Assembly: GCA_021401465.1 (NCBI GenBank)
Contig: JADDMT010000148.1
Coordinates: 1 to 63,697 of the forward strand
Length of the DNA: 63,697 bases
Source: Teratosphaeria epicoccoides
Taxonomy: Eukaryota > Ascomycota > Dothideomycetes > Mycosphaerellales > Teratosphaeriaceae
Direction: 5' to 3'
Shown here piece by piece: positions 1 to 13,100 of this stretch. The position numbers were made by a program, and so were the translations under genes. Every line of letters starts with the position of its first letter. The first letter of the stretch is position 1. The notes below the pieces were generated by a model. The model had not been told where the DNA came from, did not search any database, and was given only the letters and a program-made list of their open reading frames with translations.

Positions 1-253
1 GTTAGTCTACAGATCTACAGACACGGATCTGTCGGGTCTGTCGACAGATCTAACAGAGCTGCTCTGTCGCTCTCTAGTATATAGGGATGGCTTTAGGACA
101 GGCAGTTAGGAGCTTTGTGCTTAATCTTAATTCAATCCTCTCTTGCTTAGAGGAGAGTCAGTTACAAGGTCAACTACTATTATCGATATTCTTCACAGCT
201 CCCGAGTCTAACACCTGGTCACCTTCCTGCTATCGGCACCTACCCTTATGACA
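1..253 (+). repeat. LTR of chromovirus family 1 (element A), cut by window start
   Basis: The segment is the reverse complement of sequence at 21188-21432 and at 63513-63697, so it is a repeat present three times here. It ends in TTATGACA at base 253; the reverse copies begin TGTCATAAGG, which gives the TG...CA ends of an LTR with a TGTCAT/ATGACA terminal inverted repeat. The left end lies outside the window. Coding-like pol sequence starts directly after base 253. Confidence 0.8.
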
Positions 254-3200
254 ACACTAGCCTAGGCCTTAATAGATTCAGGATACACTAGAATCTTCAT
301 GACGCCTAAGTTCGCCAGGACAGCTAGGATACAGCTATAGGTAGAAACAAATGCTTTCTCGCTACAAGCGATTAACAGAAAACTAGTCACGTACAACTAA
401 GGAATAGTTAACAAGGAGACTAGGACAGTACCTCTGCGGATAGGACACTACTAAGAGATGATCTTGTTTAACATCACAGAGTCGCCTAGCTCGGATGTAG
501 TGCTAGGGTTACTATAGCTAAGGAACGCTAACCCCTACCTCGACTAGAAAAACGAGAGGATCTAGTTCCCGGAACTCTCAAAATTAATACCTCTACCTCT
601 AGTACATAACGTACTAGGCAAGATCGAAATATGTGCTATAACTTTAAAAGAGATAGTTGCTACTATCTAGGATCTAAAACAGGAAGTACACGTCCTATAG
701 GTTAAAGCAACATAGTCTGAAGTCAAGATCAAGTTTATAATTCCTGACGAATACAAAGAGTTTACTACTCTTTTTAAGGAAGAACCTGACTAAGAGGCTC
801 TGCTAGAACACTAGGAGTAGGATCATGAGATGCCCCTACTCCTAGGCAGAACGCTAACGAAGTAACTAGTTTGCCTATTGTTAGCGGCTAAACTAGAGAT
901 ACTCTAGAAGTACCTTGAAGACAACCTCTAGAAAGGCTTTATCTGTAAATCGTAGTTACTAGCAGGATATCCGATTCTATTCGTCCTAAAGGGAGAAGAT
1001 AACTAGCGACTTTATGTTAACTATCATAGATTAAATGACATCATAATAAAGAACAGCTATCTGCTTCTACTACTTTCTGAATTACAAGATTGCCTACAAG
1101 GAGTAGTATAGTTCTTAAAGTTCGAAATACTAGGAGTGTATAACTAAATTCAAATTAAGGAAGGCGAAGAATAGAAGACCGCGTTCTAAACTAGGTTTAG
1201 ACACTACGAGTATATAGTCATACTATTTAGGTTAACGAACGCCCTAGCTACATGGCAGGCATTTATTAACAATGTGCTACAAGAGTACCTTAACGTCTTT
1301 ATAGTTGTATACTTAGATGACATCCTTGTCTACTTACGAACGATCGAAGAACATAGGACTTACGTACGTAAGGTACTTCAGAAACTTCAGGATTCTAAGC
1401 TAAAGGTCAAACCTTAGAAGAGCGAGTTAGAAGAGCGAGTTTCATAAGCAGGAAGTCTAATTCCTCGGCTATGTAGTAGCCTAGGACGGAATCAAAATAG
1501 ACACTAAGAAGGTTAAAGTCGTAAAGGAGTAGCCTACGCTAACTAATGTTAAGGAAGTATAGTCCTTCCTTAGGTTTGCTAACTTCTACTAAAGGTTCAT
1601 TACAAACTATTCTAAGATTATGGCGCCGCTTACGACGCTTACGACAAAGGATACACTATTCGTTTAGGACAAGGCCTAACAGAATGCCTTTAAGGAACTC
1701 AAGTAACATTTTACAGATTAACTAATCTTGCTTGTATTCGACCCTAATAAGCCTATTACAGTCGAAATAGAAGCCTCTAACGTAGCACTTAGGGCATGCT
1801 TAAGCTAACTAGGACCGAGTAGACGACTACAGCTAGTCGCCTATTACTCAAGGAAGCTGTCTAGACCTAAGCTCTACTACGATGTCTACGACAAAGAGCT
1901 TCTAGCTATAGTAGACGCCTACAAGGCTTAGCGAGTCTACTTAGAAGGACCTAAACACTAGGTTACGGTCTACACGGACCGCGAGAACTTGCGATACTTT
2001 ACTACAACAAAAGAGTTAAATCGACGACAAGTCCGATAGAGTAAGGAACTCTCTAGCTTAAACTATAAGATTGTCTATTACAAGGGATCTGATAACGCAC
2101 GCGCTAATGCACTTAGTCGTTAGACTAACTACATGAAGGGCGTAAAGAGGGAGAAACATGCTATTCTCTAGGAGAATAGCGATAGCACGCTTAGAGTCAA
2201 CTAACTCGCGGCTACGGCTATCGCATAGACTAGTGAATTCTAGGACGACCTAAAGAATGCACTTGTCTACGATCTAACCGCACTTGCTGTCCGTAATGAC
2301 ATTAATGGACAGGAGAACTAGGAAGACGAAGATAGAGTACTTCTCTTCTAAGGACTAGTATATGTGCTAATATCCTTACGTTTAGAGCTACTACGCCTCT
2401 GACATAACGTTCCTTAGGCAGGACACCCAGGAGTGTCTAAAATGAAGCAAATTCTCTAGCAAGAATATTACTTCCCTAGGATAGGCAAAGTAATCGAGGA
2501 CTATGTCCGTTAATGTATAATTTGTCGACAGAGTAAGCACGACTGTCACAAACTATATAGGCTACTATAACTGCTAAAGGTACCCTAACGGCCATAGGAA
2601 TTGCTTGCTATAGACTTTATCGTTAAACTACTACAGTTAAGAGAACCTACTACTAATAAGTTCTTCGATAGAATCATGGTAGTAGTCGACTAATTCACTA
2701 AGTTTAGAGAGTTCATTCTGTATTACGAAGACTTTAAGACTAAAGATATTGCATAGTATGTCTTTATTAAGTAGGTAGTAGCATTACATAGCATGCCACG
2801 AGACTTAGTTACAGACTAAGGGTCTGTATTTACCTCTTACTTCTAGAAAGCCCTAATGAGACAATCCTAGGTTAAGCACTAACTTAGCACTTCCTTCTAC
2901 CCTTAGACAGATAGACAAACGGAACGTCTAAATTAGACACTAGAATAGTACCTCTAATCCTATGTTAATAGGGATCAGAACAACTAGGTAGAGTTGTTGC
3001 TAATAGCATAACTCGCATATAATAGTATGCTAGTAGAGTCGACAGGACTCTCGCCATTTTAGATAGCGTACAGATTAGCTATAGAAGACGTTCTAAACGT
3101 CTTAGCTAGTAATCTAAACCTAGTAGCACTTAGGCAGGTAGAATACCTCTACTAACTACAAACCGAAGCATGACTTAACCTGTAGTTTTATTAGCAGAAC

Positions 3201-3503
3201 ATGGCATAGTACGCAAATCGGAAAAGAATTAAGGGACTAATTCTCAAGGAGGGGGACAAGGTGTACCTCCTCCGCTATAACATCAAATTAGACAAGCCGA
3301 GTAAAAAACTAGACGCTATGAAACTAGGACTATTCTAGATTAAGGCTAAGAAAGGACTAGTTAATTTTAGATTGTAGCTACCTAAGCAGATGAGAATACA
3401 CCCTGTGTTCTATATCTCTCTGCTAGAACTAGTAGCGCTAGACGCCGCGCTATAAACAGAACCTTTACTACTCGACCCTAAGGTTAAAGAACTAGAGTAC
3501 ACT
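254..3503 (+). pseudogene. Element A: RIP-mutated Ty3/gypsy chromovirus pol, gag deleted
   Basis: This is a degenerate pol reading in + direction: aspartic protease region (from 254), reverse transcriptase, RNase H and integrase. The RT catalytic box reads Y-L-D-D at 1310-1321, followed by I-L-V-Y. The integrase end has the typical HPVFY-type segment near 3400. Many codons that should be Gln or Trp read TAG, as expected when CAG and TGG lose CpA/TpG to RIP. The sequence is closely similar to the reverse complement of element B (15.85-19.25 kb), so it is the same family. Two things are missing: the gag region (LTR joins protease at 253/254, matching B near 19245) and the chromodomain, because similarity to B stops near 3503. 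Not functional. Confidence 0.85.
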
Positions 3504-5720
3504 ATGCCTATGCCTTTCGCGAGTAATTGTCTATAATAATAAGGAAATACTTGTAACCTTCTCTTAATAATAGCAAAGGGCCATAGATGTCTAACGATAT
3601 TAGCTCTAGAATCTAACGCTTTCTATCTGTGACCTTTCCTCGCTTCTTCTTCATATTAGCAAGGCTATAAGCCTTATAGTTAAAGCTGTTAACTATAGGT
3701 ATTAGGTTCTTTAGAGGCGTGACCTTATGAAGAGATTTAAGCTTTGTCTAGCTATAATGCAGAAAGCAGCAATGCTAAAGGTCGTAGGATTTTCGTGCCC
3801 TTAGTTTAGAGTTGTCTTCTACGTTTGCTATTAGAGCAAGTAGAGACTCTAGCTAGTTTTTAGCTCCCTCTGATTAATTAATAGGCGTACTATGAATCTT
3901 CTAGAGTTAGTATATGCCGCCTTAAGAGCGATATTCTAGAGTTAGATTAATGTTTAAGTTTACTATGTAGAACGTATTAGGAAGCATCAGCCTAGCTAAG
4001 TTAAATTTGCGAACAAGCTTTTATCCTGAGATTAGAGTGATACCTAGTTATAGAACATAAAGCGTAGGAACTATAAGACTCCCCCTAAACGTATCAGAGA
4101 TTACTATTTTACCCCTATGTCTGCTCTCTAAGAAACTACCCCTAAGTTTAATTCGTCTTCGCCATGTTAGGTTCAGATTCCTAAAGAGATCCTTATTATT
4201 AGACATGTAGGCTAATACGCTAGAGTTAAGGAGAACCGCACTTTGTTTAAGCGTGCCCTTCGCGTTAGCTATAGCTTCTGCCTATTTGTACTTGTCATCT
4301 TATTTGTTAGAGGAATCAGAGCACTCTAATAATGCCGAGCTCTTAGAGTCAGAGTTGCCTGATAATGACGACGTGTCTACATCTGTAGCATAGGCCTTAG
4401 CCTTCTTATGCATTCGCTTATCTATGCGCCTCTTGTCCTTCTTGCCTAGGCGTAATTTGCTCTAACTAGACTTACTCTAACTAGACTTCCTACTCCTTAT
4501 CTCTAATGCTCTAATCTTCTAAGTTAGAGTCCTTAGCTTAGTGTTCCTCTAGCGTAGTAGGCTACTATAGCGCTTACGTAGCTTTTCTTTTAGTACCTTT
4601 TGTGTATCTAGTAGTCGTAGGCACTTCTGCACTATATAGTCAGGTAAACTACAGAGGAATCACGCTCTACCCTTTCTGACTTCTGCGCTCATTATAGTGT
4701 TAGCGCCCTTTAGGCGCGACTCCTCCTCGAACAGGATGTGTAGGACTCTCTAACTGTCCTTTATACCTATTAGATTAATGTTACGCCTTAGGTTGTAGTA
4801 GTGCTCAGGTAGGGCATTAAGGAGCTATTAGACGACTCTGTCCTACATGTATAACATCCTTGTCTTAGGTTTGACATTAATGATCTTTCGTAATAGGTTT
4901 GTAAGTATCGTATAGGCGTTATTAATGCTTGTGTCCTTGTCTATCTTGTACATCATGTACTATTACTAGTATACCCTTAAGGATAGTAGAAGGTTCTTCT
5001 TGTATTTCGAGAGTAGTATAGCCTATGCCTCCGCGGCTGTCTTGCATTCAAGCATTAGAGTACTATTAATCTCGTCGAGGCTCCGTAATATCTTATATAG
5101 GGCAGTTAAATTAGCGTCAAACTACTTATTAGTGTTAGCTAGCTTATACATCCGGTTGTCTATAATATATTACAACCGTGCCCTCTCTTCATTAGTAGCT
5201 AGTAGTATAGTACCTTTAAGGGTCTAGTCTCTTTAGTCCTAAGATCCCGACGAGCTCTAACTAGCGCTTTATTAGCTCTAATCCCTCTATGTAGCTAAGG
5301 ATAGATTAGAGGATCTCCGCAGTCGCTCGCTCGTATGCCTTAAGTACTACTATAGTAGGACTAGCTGCTTACCCTTCGAGTCTAACTGATTATCCTTCGA
5401 GTCTGACTAGAGTTTGCGTAGAGGTATGCCTAAAAAGACAAAAGGCGACTACTAAGTAGTAGGTAGTCCCTCTAACTGTTAACTTGCCTGTCTTGCGAGC
5501 TTAGCTCTCTAACTTGCTCTAACATCTGCTCTGACTACTAGTACTTTGCCATTTGTAATTCCTATCTTCAGGCTTGTTAGAAGCGGCGCCTTTTAGTCGA
5601 TTAGCTATGCGTACTTCTTTAATGCGAGGAGACAGGACTTCTACTTAAACTAGAATTCGTTGTTTTCTCTTGTCAGAGTAGGGACTTTCTTTCGGTCCTT
5701 AGATGAGTCTATAGTAAGGA
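3504..5720 (-). mobile_element. RIP-mutated Ty1/copia fragment (gag and protease region)
   Basis: Read on the minus strand, the section near 4200-4900 gives a copia-type gag: an ALPEHYYNLRR-like segment, an RVLHILFEEESRL-like segment, then a CCHC-knuckle-like motif near 4640-4690 in which the expected His codon CAT is TAT and the expected first Cys is a stop. Further along (about 4000-4200) a segment resembles the copia protease/pre-integrase region. Stops are frequent in every frame. No copia integrase or RT follows; the fragment abuts element A at 3503. Boundaries are approximate. Family assignment rests on motif look only. Confidence 0.6.
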
Positions 5721-6269
5721 AGTATTATAATTAGTAAATGAATAAGTATAAAACAGATAAACAAAGATTGTCATATGTCGAATTTCCGTATAGTTTTAGA
5801 AGGTAACTATGAACTTTTCAACTATGTCCGAATAGTTACTAGGCTCTTTTACATCTTATCTGCGTCTTGAGAATCTGTCTAACATGCTCTGACAGGCTCT
5901 AGTCTCCTTTACATAGTACGGCGGCAGCCTCTAGTCTACCCTTAATTGTCTAGTAGATTAAGTACGCTCTTCTAACAAATTCTTCTAGCTACAGGCAAAT
6001 CCCGGGCTTATAACCTGTTAAATTAATCCCTAATACAGGCAATAGATTTACGTATAGGAAGTAGCCACAGAATGAATATATTATGTCAGGTATTAGATAT
6101 ATAACAAACGTAGTTAATAGATTAAACAGAAGGTGAAAACTCTTCTCTTTATAGCTAGGGTTATATATTCCCTAACCTGTGACCTAAGTTAGAGAGGTTA
6201 GAGTAAGGGTCCTGCCTGACTCTAACTCCTACTAACTTAGCGCGGCTAGTATGTAACTGCCTATCACAT
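5721..6269. other. Unassigned RIP-mutated sequence between copia fragment and element D
   Basis: No readable protein motif in six frames. By position it could hold the 5' leader or LTR of the copia fragment, but I could not define LTR ends or a primer-binding site. Confidence 0.4.
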
Positions 6270-8400
6270 TTTAACAGGATTCATCATTAGCACTACAGGA
6301 ATCAGGATCAATCTAGAGAAAACCAAGTTAATATAGGAATACCTAAGGCTAACATACGTTAAAGACGTACAATCATTCCTAGGACTAGCTAACTATAACA
6401 GAAAATTCATTAAAGGCTACTCTAAGACATTAACACCCCTTATAGAGCTTACAAAGAAAGACAAAAAATAGAACTAGAGCTTAAAGGAAGATTTAGCATT
6501 TAAGCGACTAAAAGAGTAGTACGCGTTAGTACTAACGCTATGACTATTTAATGGAAACAAGGCAGTCTAGATAGAGACAGACGCGTCAGACAGAGCTATA
6601 GGAGCATGTCTCATGTAAGAACATAGTAGGAAACGACACCTAATAGCCTATTACTTAAGGAAGATGTTACCTACAGAACAGAACTACGACATCTATGATA
6701 AGGAGCTACTTATAGTAGTTACATCCCTATAATACTAGCGAGTATATGCGGAAGGAGCACTAAGTCTTATGATTCTTTCTAATCATAAGAATCTGACTTA
6801 CTTCACTATAGCTAAAGTGCTAACCTAAAGACAGGCCTACTAGTTAGAACTGTTAGGGTAGTACAAGTTCGAAATCCGCTATGCTCCTAGACGTAAGAAC
6901 AGACAAGCCGACGTACTAAGCTGCCGTAGCGACTGTATAGAAGGTCACGAAACAGCGTAACAACAAATGCTAAAGGCTAATTAACATAGAAGCCTTAGTA
7001 CTAATACAAAAGAATTTAAAAACATTATGCGAGTTCTTTAAGATACAGAAGAACAAAATTCCTAATTAAACATAGGAAGTACTAAGTACTAAAGGAACAA
7101 GTTACAGAGTATATATAATAACGCTATAACGGACTAGAAAATAGACATCCGGGAGTTTTAAAAACAATGGAATTAGTTAAGCGAAGCTTGAGATTCCTAC
7201 ACATGTAACAACGAGTCCTAGAGTACATTAAGAAATGTCTACAATGTTAACGTAATAAGGCTAGTAGACATGCTAAGTATAGACACATTTAGTTTAGACA
7301 TCCTCTAGAATAACCATAGGACAAAGTAATAATAGATTTTATCACTAAACTACTAAAATCTAAGGATCTAGTTATAGGACATAACTACAACATGATACTT
7401 GTTATAGTTAATAGGCTTACAAAATATGTATACTTTATTCCTGCTAACAAAGCAAGTATAGTAGAGTATCTTAGATACCTTGTACTAGATAGACTTATAT
7501 AGTACTATAGATTCCTAAAGACATACATTACAGACAGAGATAAGCTCTTTACCTCGAATTACTAGAAGACGCTTATAGTAATACTTGGAATCAAGCATAA
7601 GCTATCTATAGCATACTATCTACAAACAGATAACTAAACAGAAGTTAAGAACTAGGCCTTAGAGGTATATCTATAACACTATGTTAATTACGTACAGGAT
7701 AATTCGGCATTGCTACTACCTATAGCACAACTTGCACTAAACAACTAATAATCCAAGACTACAAGAGAAACACTATTCTTCGTTAATTTGGAGAAGCATC
7801 TGCAACTGTTTAGGGAATAGTGCTTATAACATCTACATGCGGACAAGGTAATAGTCGCTTTAGATAACCTAACGCAGGTACATAAGGAATTGTAAAAGGT
7901 AATTATTAAGTCTCAAGAGAGGATCACGGGACAATATAATGCTACACAAAAAATGGCACCTTAGCTAAAGAAGGGGGATAAGGTCTACCTCCTAACAAAA
8001 AACCTGAAAGCCTAGAGATTAACTAAGAAACTAGACTACGTTAAAGTCAGGCCATTTTTGATTAATAAGCCTAAAGGACTAGTTAATTATCGACTCAAAC
8101 TACCGGATGACGCAAAAATCTACCTAGTATTCTATGTCTTAATGTTAGAACCTACAGACGCTAAAACACTATGTCAAGAGATGTTTCACTTCTAACCTAA
8201 GGAAGAGAACAAGTTTAGAGTCGAAAAAATCCTTGACTAGAAGGGTTAGCAATACCTCGTCAAATGGAAAGGATATAATAATACCGAGAATACCTAGGGA
8301 CTAAAGAGGAACCTTAAGAACTACTAACGGCTCTTAGTGAAGTTTTATCAGGTGTAGAAGGAACGTAAAGAGAAGGCGGACCCTCTACCTAGAAGTCTAA
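6270..8400 (+). pseudogene. Element D: RIP-mutated chromovirus pol, 5' truncated
   Basis: In + frames this reads as the end of a reverse transcriptase, then RNase H (a TDASDRAIGA-type motif near 6570-6600 and YDIYDKELL near 6690), integrase (zinc-binding part near 7150-7260, core near 7330-7800), and a chromodomain at about 8211-8310 with a readable YLVKWKGY. The conserved Trp after the E-N-T motif of the chromodomain is TAG. The gag, protease and most of the RT are absent. It closely resembles the reverse complement of element E around 10.2-10.35 kb, so D and E are one family (family 2), and their 3' ends point at each other. Confidence 0.8.
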
Positions 8401-8479
8401 GGAAAGGTTGTATTCTTAGTCTATCATAAGACCCTAAGAGGAAGGCGACAAGTAGAGGTCTAAAAAACCTAGCTCTTAA

Positions 8480-8906
8480 AGCGACAACTCCTCCTCACAC
8501 TTGAGTTCTGCCAGATTTGCCTCCTCTACCAAAATGGCCTTATTAGCGCGCTAATTAATAAGCTCTATTTGTTTTCGCAACTACTCTTCGCAAGTGTATG
8601 TAGTGTTAAGAGCCTCCTAAGCCTACTCCTAAGCCTCTCTTACCTCCTTGATTTAGCACTAAAGCTTCTTCTTCTCCCTAATTAAACAATCGAACTCTAA
8701 GCAAGTAACCTTAATGTCATAGTAGACGTTACGACAGTTATACTTGCTATACTAACTAGACTAGACGTAGACCTTACACATGCGGTTATACGCGTGGCAG
8801 TTAGAGTAAGGCTAGACTATGATCTCTCTAAAGTTGTTAATGAAAATACAAGCTTTAGTTAGTAATAGGTACTAGAAGATTTAGAAGACCTAGGAGATGT
8901 AGGCAT
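8480..8906 (-). pseudogene. Antisense accessory ORF remnant of element D
   Basis: On the strand opposite to element D pol, a coding-like path runs from a possible ATG at 8906 towards 8480, with stops and at least one frame change. At 8716-8745 it has a Lys-[Tyr]-Asn-Cys...[Tyr]-Asp segment; if the two Tyr codons TAT were TGT before RIP this becomes a K-C...C...C-D finger like those of elements B and E. After it comes a long Glu/Lys/Gln/Ala-rich stretch, probably coiled coil, with TAG where Gln is expected. I do not recognise a known protein. It sits just downstream of the pol chromodomain, as in B, C and E. Confidence 0.5.
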
Positions 8907-9177
8907 GGCGAGAAAGGAAGAAGTCCTAGTAACGTTAGTAGGAGAAGGCAGCAAGGTTATAACCTAGATGTTACTAACTTCGCTATCGACTAAGCCTCAA
9001 GAAGAATAGTTAAGTTACGTAGGGCAATTATTCTTTAGAGAGGCAACAGTAAACAGGAACGATGTAATCTAAAAGGAACGAAGTTTAAATTCTAATTAGT
9101 AAGATGATACTATAAGTTAAACGCGTTCAAGCTATAAGGGCATCTTAGCGTTCCTAAATACATAAGAGATATTAGTA
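8907..9177. other. Unassigned sequence at the D/E junction
   Basis: RIP-mutated sequence between the antisense ORF remnant of D and the LTR of E. No motif recognised and no clear polypurine tract for D, so D is probably truncated here. Confidence 0.4.
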
Positions 9178-9366
9178 TGTAACAGAGCATGTCTCTGTTA
9201 TACTCTTTTAGAAACTATACTCTAACAGAGACGGTCTCTATTACTAAGCCGTGTTCTCTGTCTTAGCTCCTATAGAAGATTCTAAAACAGAGTCGCATTA
9301 TATGACTTAGAGGGCATCGCATGACTCCTCTGTTACAGCTATGTTCCGTAACACCATTCCGTAACA
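9178..9366 (-). repeat. 3' LTR of element E (family 2)
   Basis: Read on the minus strand it begins TGTTACGG at 9366 directly after a polypurine tract and ends CTGTTACA at 9178, giving TG...CA ends. It contains several internal inverted repeats of the TAACAGAG/CTCTGTTA type. The assignment rests on end bases, the adjacent purine tract and the position downstream of E; no second copy was found near the 5' end of E. Confidence 0.55.
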
Positions 9367-9370
9367 CTAT

Positions 9371-9380
9371 CCCCCTTTTA
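9371..9380 (-). promoter_or_regulatory. Polypurine tract of element E
   Basis: The minus strand reads TAAAAGGGGG four bases before the presumed LTR start. Such a tract primes plus-strand DNA synthesis in LTR retrotransposons. Confidence 0.5.
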
Positions 9381-9440
9381 GCTTAGCTCGTCCCGAGCTT
9401 ACAAGTGTCGTTGTCGTTTAGCTGTTTTTACTGCTTAATA

Positions 9441-10007
9441 ATGTCTTCTTCTTCTTCTCGCAAGAAACCTTCCCCCCTTAGTCGAAAAGCTCTTGCTGCT
9501 AACATCGCAAAAACTAGCACAGAAATAGCTTCTTACAAGAATTGTTGTAACGCTAAGGTTTCTCCTAGCTAACCTTAGCCTTAATACGTTATTAGTCCTT
9601 AGTCGTCAAAATGCTTGGAATGTGTTTAAAAGAATTATAAAGCATGTGATGTTACTCTCTCTGCTCCTTAATAGGAAAAGCTTCGGGATCTTCGCAAGAA
9701 GCTTCGTCAAGATATTAAATCATTAGAAGAGGAGGAGGTTAATATCATGCAAAAGTTGCAAGATTGTCGCATGAAGAAAATTCGTCTTTGTAAGTAGCTA
9801 CGTTTAGCTAAGCGTCGTACAGATGACGCTATTAGGGAGGCGCTAGATATTCTAGAGCTTAAGGATCCTCTAGTCGAAGAGTTACTCGATAATGTTAGGG
9901 TTAAGGTTCCTGAACCTCCTTTCGACTTTCATGGCATCTTGGAAATGCCTCCTAACGAATAGGCTACTCTTACAGGTTTCTTAGATTTTACTGCGTTAGG
10001 TTCCTAA
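9441..10007 (+). pseudogene. Antisense accessory ORF of element E, RIP-mutated
   Basis: A single + frame of 189 codons runs from ATG 9441 to TAA 10007 and is open except for roughly ten stops, nearly all TAG or TAA where Gln or Trp would be restored by undoing RIP. The product starts with a Ser run and basic residues, has a cysteine finger C-x2-C-x7-C-D at 9609-9650 (starting K-C-L-E-C), then a highly charged Lys/Arg/Glu stretch (about 9660-9800) that looks like coiled coil, and a tail rich in Leu, Glu and Pro. It is antisense to E pol and lies between the chromodomain end (about 10.2 kb) and the polypurine tract of E. No known function recognised. Compare the B copy at 15337-15846. Confidence 0.65.
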
Positions 10008-10139
10008 TAGGGAAGGTGTGCCGACCTTTTACTACTACCCTACATGGCTACAAAAGGCTTAGTAATTAGTCCTGTAATAGGGCTGATTATAGTTAGCTAC
10101 ATATGCACACACATTATAACCTGAGAAATATCCGCAAGG

Positions 10140-13100
10140 TCACGTGATGCCAAGCCTGTAGCTAGCACCCGTACGTCTGGCATATTAGTTCCTCTTCTAG
10201 CCTGCCTGAATCGTCTTAGAAGTTAGTAGCAGTTAACAAGGTTTTCCTGTAGTTCCTAGGTGTTTTTAGTATACAGGTATCCTTTCTACTTTATAAGGTA
10301 TCTCTGACCTTTCTAGTCTAGGATCTTTTTAACTTCAAACTCGTTCTCTTCCTCTAGTCAGAAGTGAAACGTTTCCTAGCATAGTGCTTTAGCGTCTACT
10401 AGCTCTAGCATAGACACATAGAATACTAGGTGTATCTTTGCGTCGTCTAGTAGTTTAAGTTAGTAATTAACTATTCTAAGGGGCTCATTAATCAAAAATG
10501 GCCTGACCTTAACATAGTCTAGTTTCTTAGTTGATCTCTAGGTTCTCAGGTTTTTTGTAAGGAGGTAAACCTTATCCCCCTTCTTAAGCTAAGGTACTAT
10601 TTTTAGTTTAGCGTTATACTGTCCCGTGATCTTCTCTTGAGACTTAGCAATTGCCTCTTGTAATTCCTTATGTACCTGCTTCAAGTCTTCTAAAGCAACT
10701 ATTACCTTATCTGCATGTAGATGTTGTAAACACTATTCCCTAAACAGTTACGGATGTTTCCTAAAATTAGCGAAGAATAGTGATTATTTCGTAGTCTTAG
10801 ATTGTTGATTATTTAGTGCAAGTTGTGCTATAGGCAGTAGTAATGCCTAATTGTTCTGTGCGTAGTTAACGTTATGTCGTAAATATACCTCTAAGGCCTA
10901 GTTCTTGATTTCTGTCTAGCTATCTGTCTATAGATAGTATGCTGTCGAGAGCTTGTGCTTGATTCTAAGTGTCACTATAAGCGTCTTCTAATAGTTCGAT
11001 GTGAAGAGCTTGTCCCTATCTATAATATACGTCCTTAGGAATCTATAGTATTACATAAGTCTGTCTAGTACAAGGTACCCGAGTTACTCTGCTATGCTTG
11101 TCTTATTAGTAGGAATGAAGTGTGCGTATTTCGTAAGCCTATTAACTATGACTAGTATCATGTCGTAACTAAGTCCTGTAACTAGGTCCTTAGATTCTAG
11201 TAGTTTTGTCATAAAGTCTATTATGACTTTGTCCTATAGGTATTCTAGCAGTATCCTGAACTAAATATGTCTATATAGGCTATGTCTACTAGCCTTGTTC
11301 TGTTAGCATTATAGACATTTCTTAATATACTCTAAAACTTGTTGTTACATATGTAGGAATCTAAAGCTTCGCTTGACTAATTCTATTATCTTTAAAACTC
11401 TAGGGTGTCTATTTTCTGGCCTATCGTGATGTTATCGTATACACTCCGTAACTCGTTCCTTAGGTACTTAGTATTTCCCATGTTCGATTAGGAATTGTTC
11501 TTCGTTGTCTTGAAGAACTCGCATAATAGTGTTAAACTCCTTAGTGTTAGCACTAAGGCTTCTATCTTCATTTGCCTTAAGTATTTTCTCTTGCACTAGT
11601 TCCTGACCCTCTATATAGTCGCTACAGCGGCTTAGTACGTCGGCTCTTCTGTTCTCACGTCCTAGGGTATAGCGGATTTTAAACTTGTACTGTCCTAACA
11701 GCTCTGACTAGCAGGCTTGTCTTTAGGTTAGTACCTTAGTCATAGTGAAGTAAGTCAGATTCTTGTAATCAGAAAGAATCGTAAGACTCGTTACTCCTTC
11801 CGCATATACTTGCTAGTGTTATAATGATGCAACTATTACAAGTAGCTCCTTATTATAGATGTCGTAGTTTTGTTCTTTAGGTAACATCTTTCTTAAGTAA
11901 TAGGCTATAGGGTGTCGTTTCCTGTCATGCTCTTACGTAAGGCATGCTCCTATAGCTCTGTCTAACGCGTCTGTTTCTATCTAGACCGCTTTTTCTCTAT
12001 CGAATAGTCGTATCGTTAGTGCTAAAGCGCACTATTCCTTTAGTCACTTACCGCTAAATCTTCCCTTTAGCTCTAGTTCTATTTCTTGTCTTTCTTTGTA
12101 AGCTCTGTTAGGGGTGCCGATGTCTTAGAATAGCCCTCATTAATATTCCTGTTATAGTTAGCTAATCCTAGGAATGCCTGTACGTCCTTAACGCATGTTA
12201 GTATTAGCCATTCCTGTATTGACTTAGTCTTCTCTAGATCGATCTAGATTCCTGTTATACTAATAATGAATCTAAGGAACTTGACTTCCTTCTTGTAGAA
12301 CTCGCATTTTTCCGGTGTAGTCTTGAACCCTACTTAGCTTAACCGTTTAAAGACATCTTGTACTTGTTATACGTGCTTGTCGAGACTTCCCCTAGTATAA
12401 ACTAGAATGTCGTCTATGTATGCTACGACGCATACATCTAGAAGTTCTCGAAGGACTTCATTAACAAGGTCCTAACATGACGCTAGGACATTTGTTAGTC
12501 CTATTAGCATGACTAAGAACTTGTAAAGTCTGTATCTTGTCTAGAATGTAGTCATCTATTCGTATCTAGGTACTATGCGTATTACGTAAAACGCATTATG
12601 TAAGTTAATCTTTATGTACTAGTCTAACCTAGTTAATTAGTCTTGCATTTCTTCGATGTTCGGTAATAGGTATTAATTCTTAATTATGATGTTGTTTAGT
12701 CGTCTGAAATCTACTACTAGTTGTAGTTTCCTACTTGCTTTTAGAATAAACATTACTAGTAAGGCTGCTAAGGATGTCGACTTCTATATCTAGCCTTTTT
12801 CTAGTTTCTCCTTTAGCTATTCGTTTAGGGTCTTAAGCTCTTTCTTAGACATTACGTATAAAGGTCCCTATAGAGGCACCTTCCCTAGCTGCAAGTGTAT
12901 CTTATAATCCTATGGTTAATGTTTAGGTAAGGCGCCTTTGCCTCTCTCCTCTTTAAAGAGTCGTTTCTACTTACGATACTCCTTAGGGATGTCTAGGTCC
13001 GAGATTCTAGTGTCATCCTTTAATAGTATATGACTTCTATCCTTCCTGTAATCATCGTGTTAACCCTCTTAACCTAATAGAGGTGTCGATTTAGGTTAAG

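Noticed and set aside
5000..5227. 75-codon + strand ORF in the left block
   Set aside because: Lies opposite the copia gag remnant and is hydrophobic Ser/Leu/Tyr-rich, typical of chance frames in TA-rich sequence.
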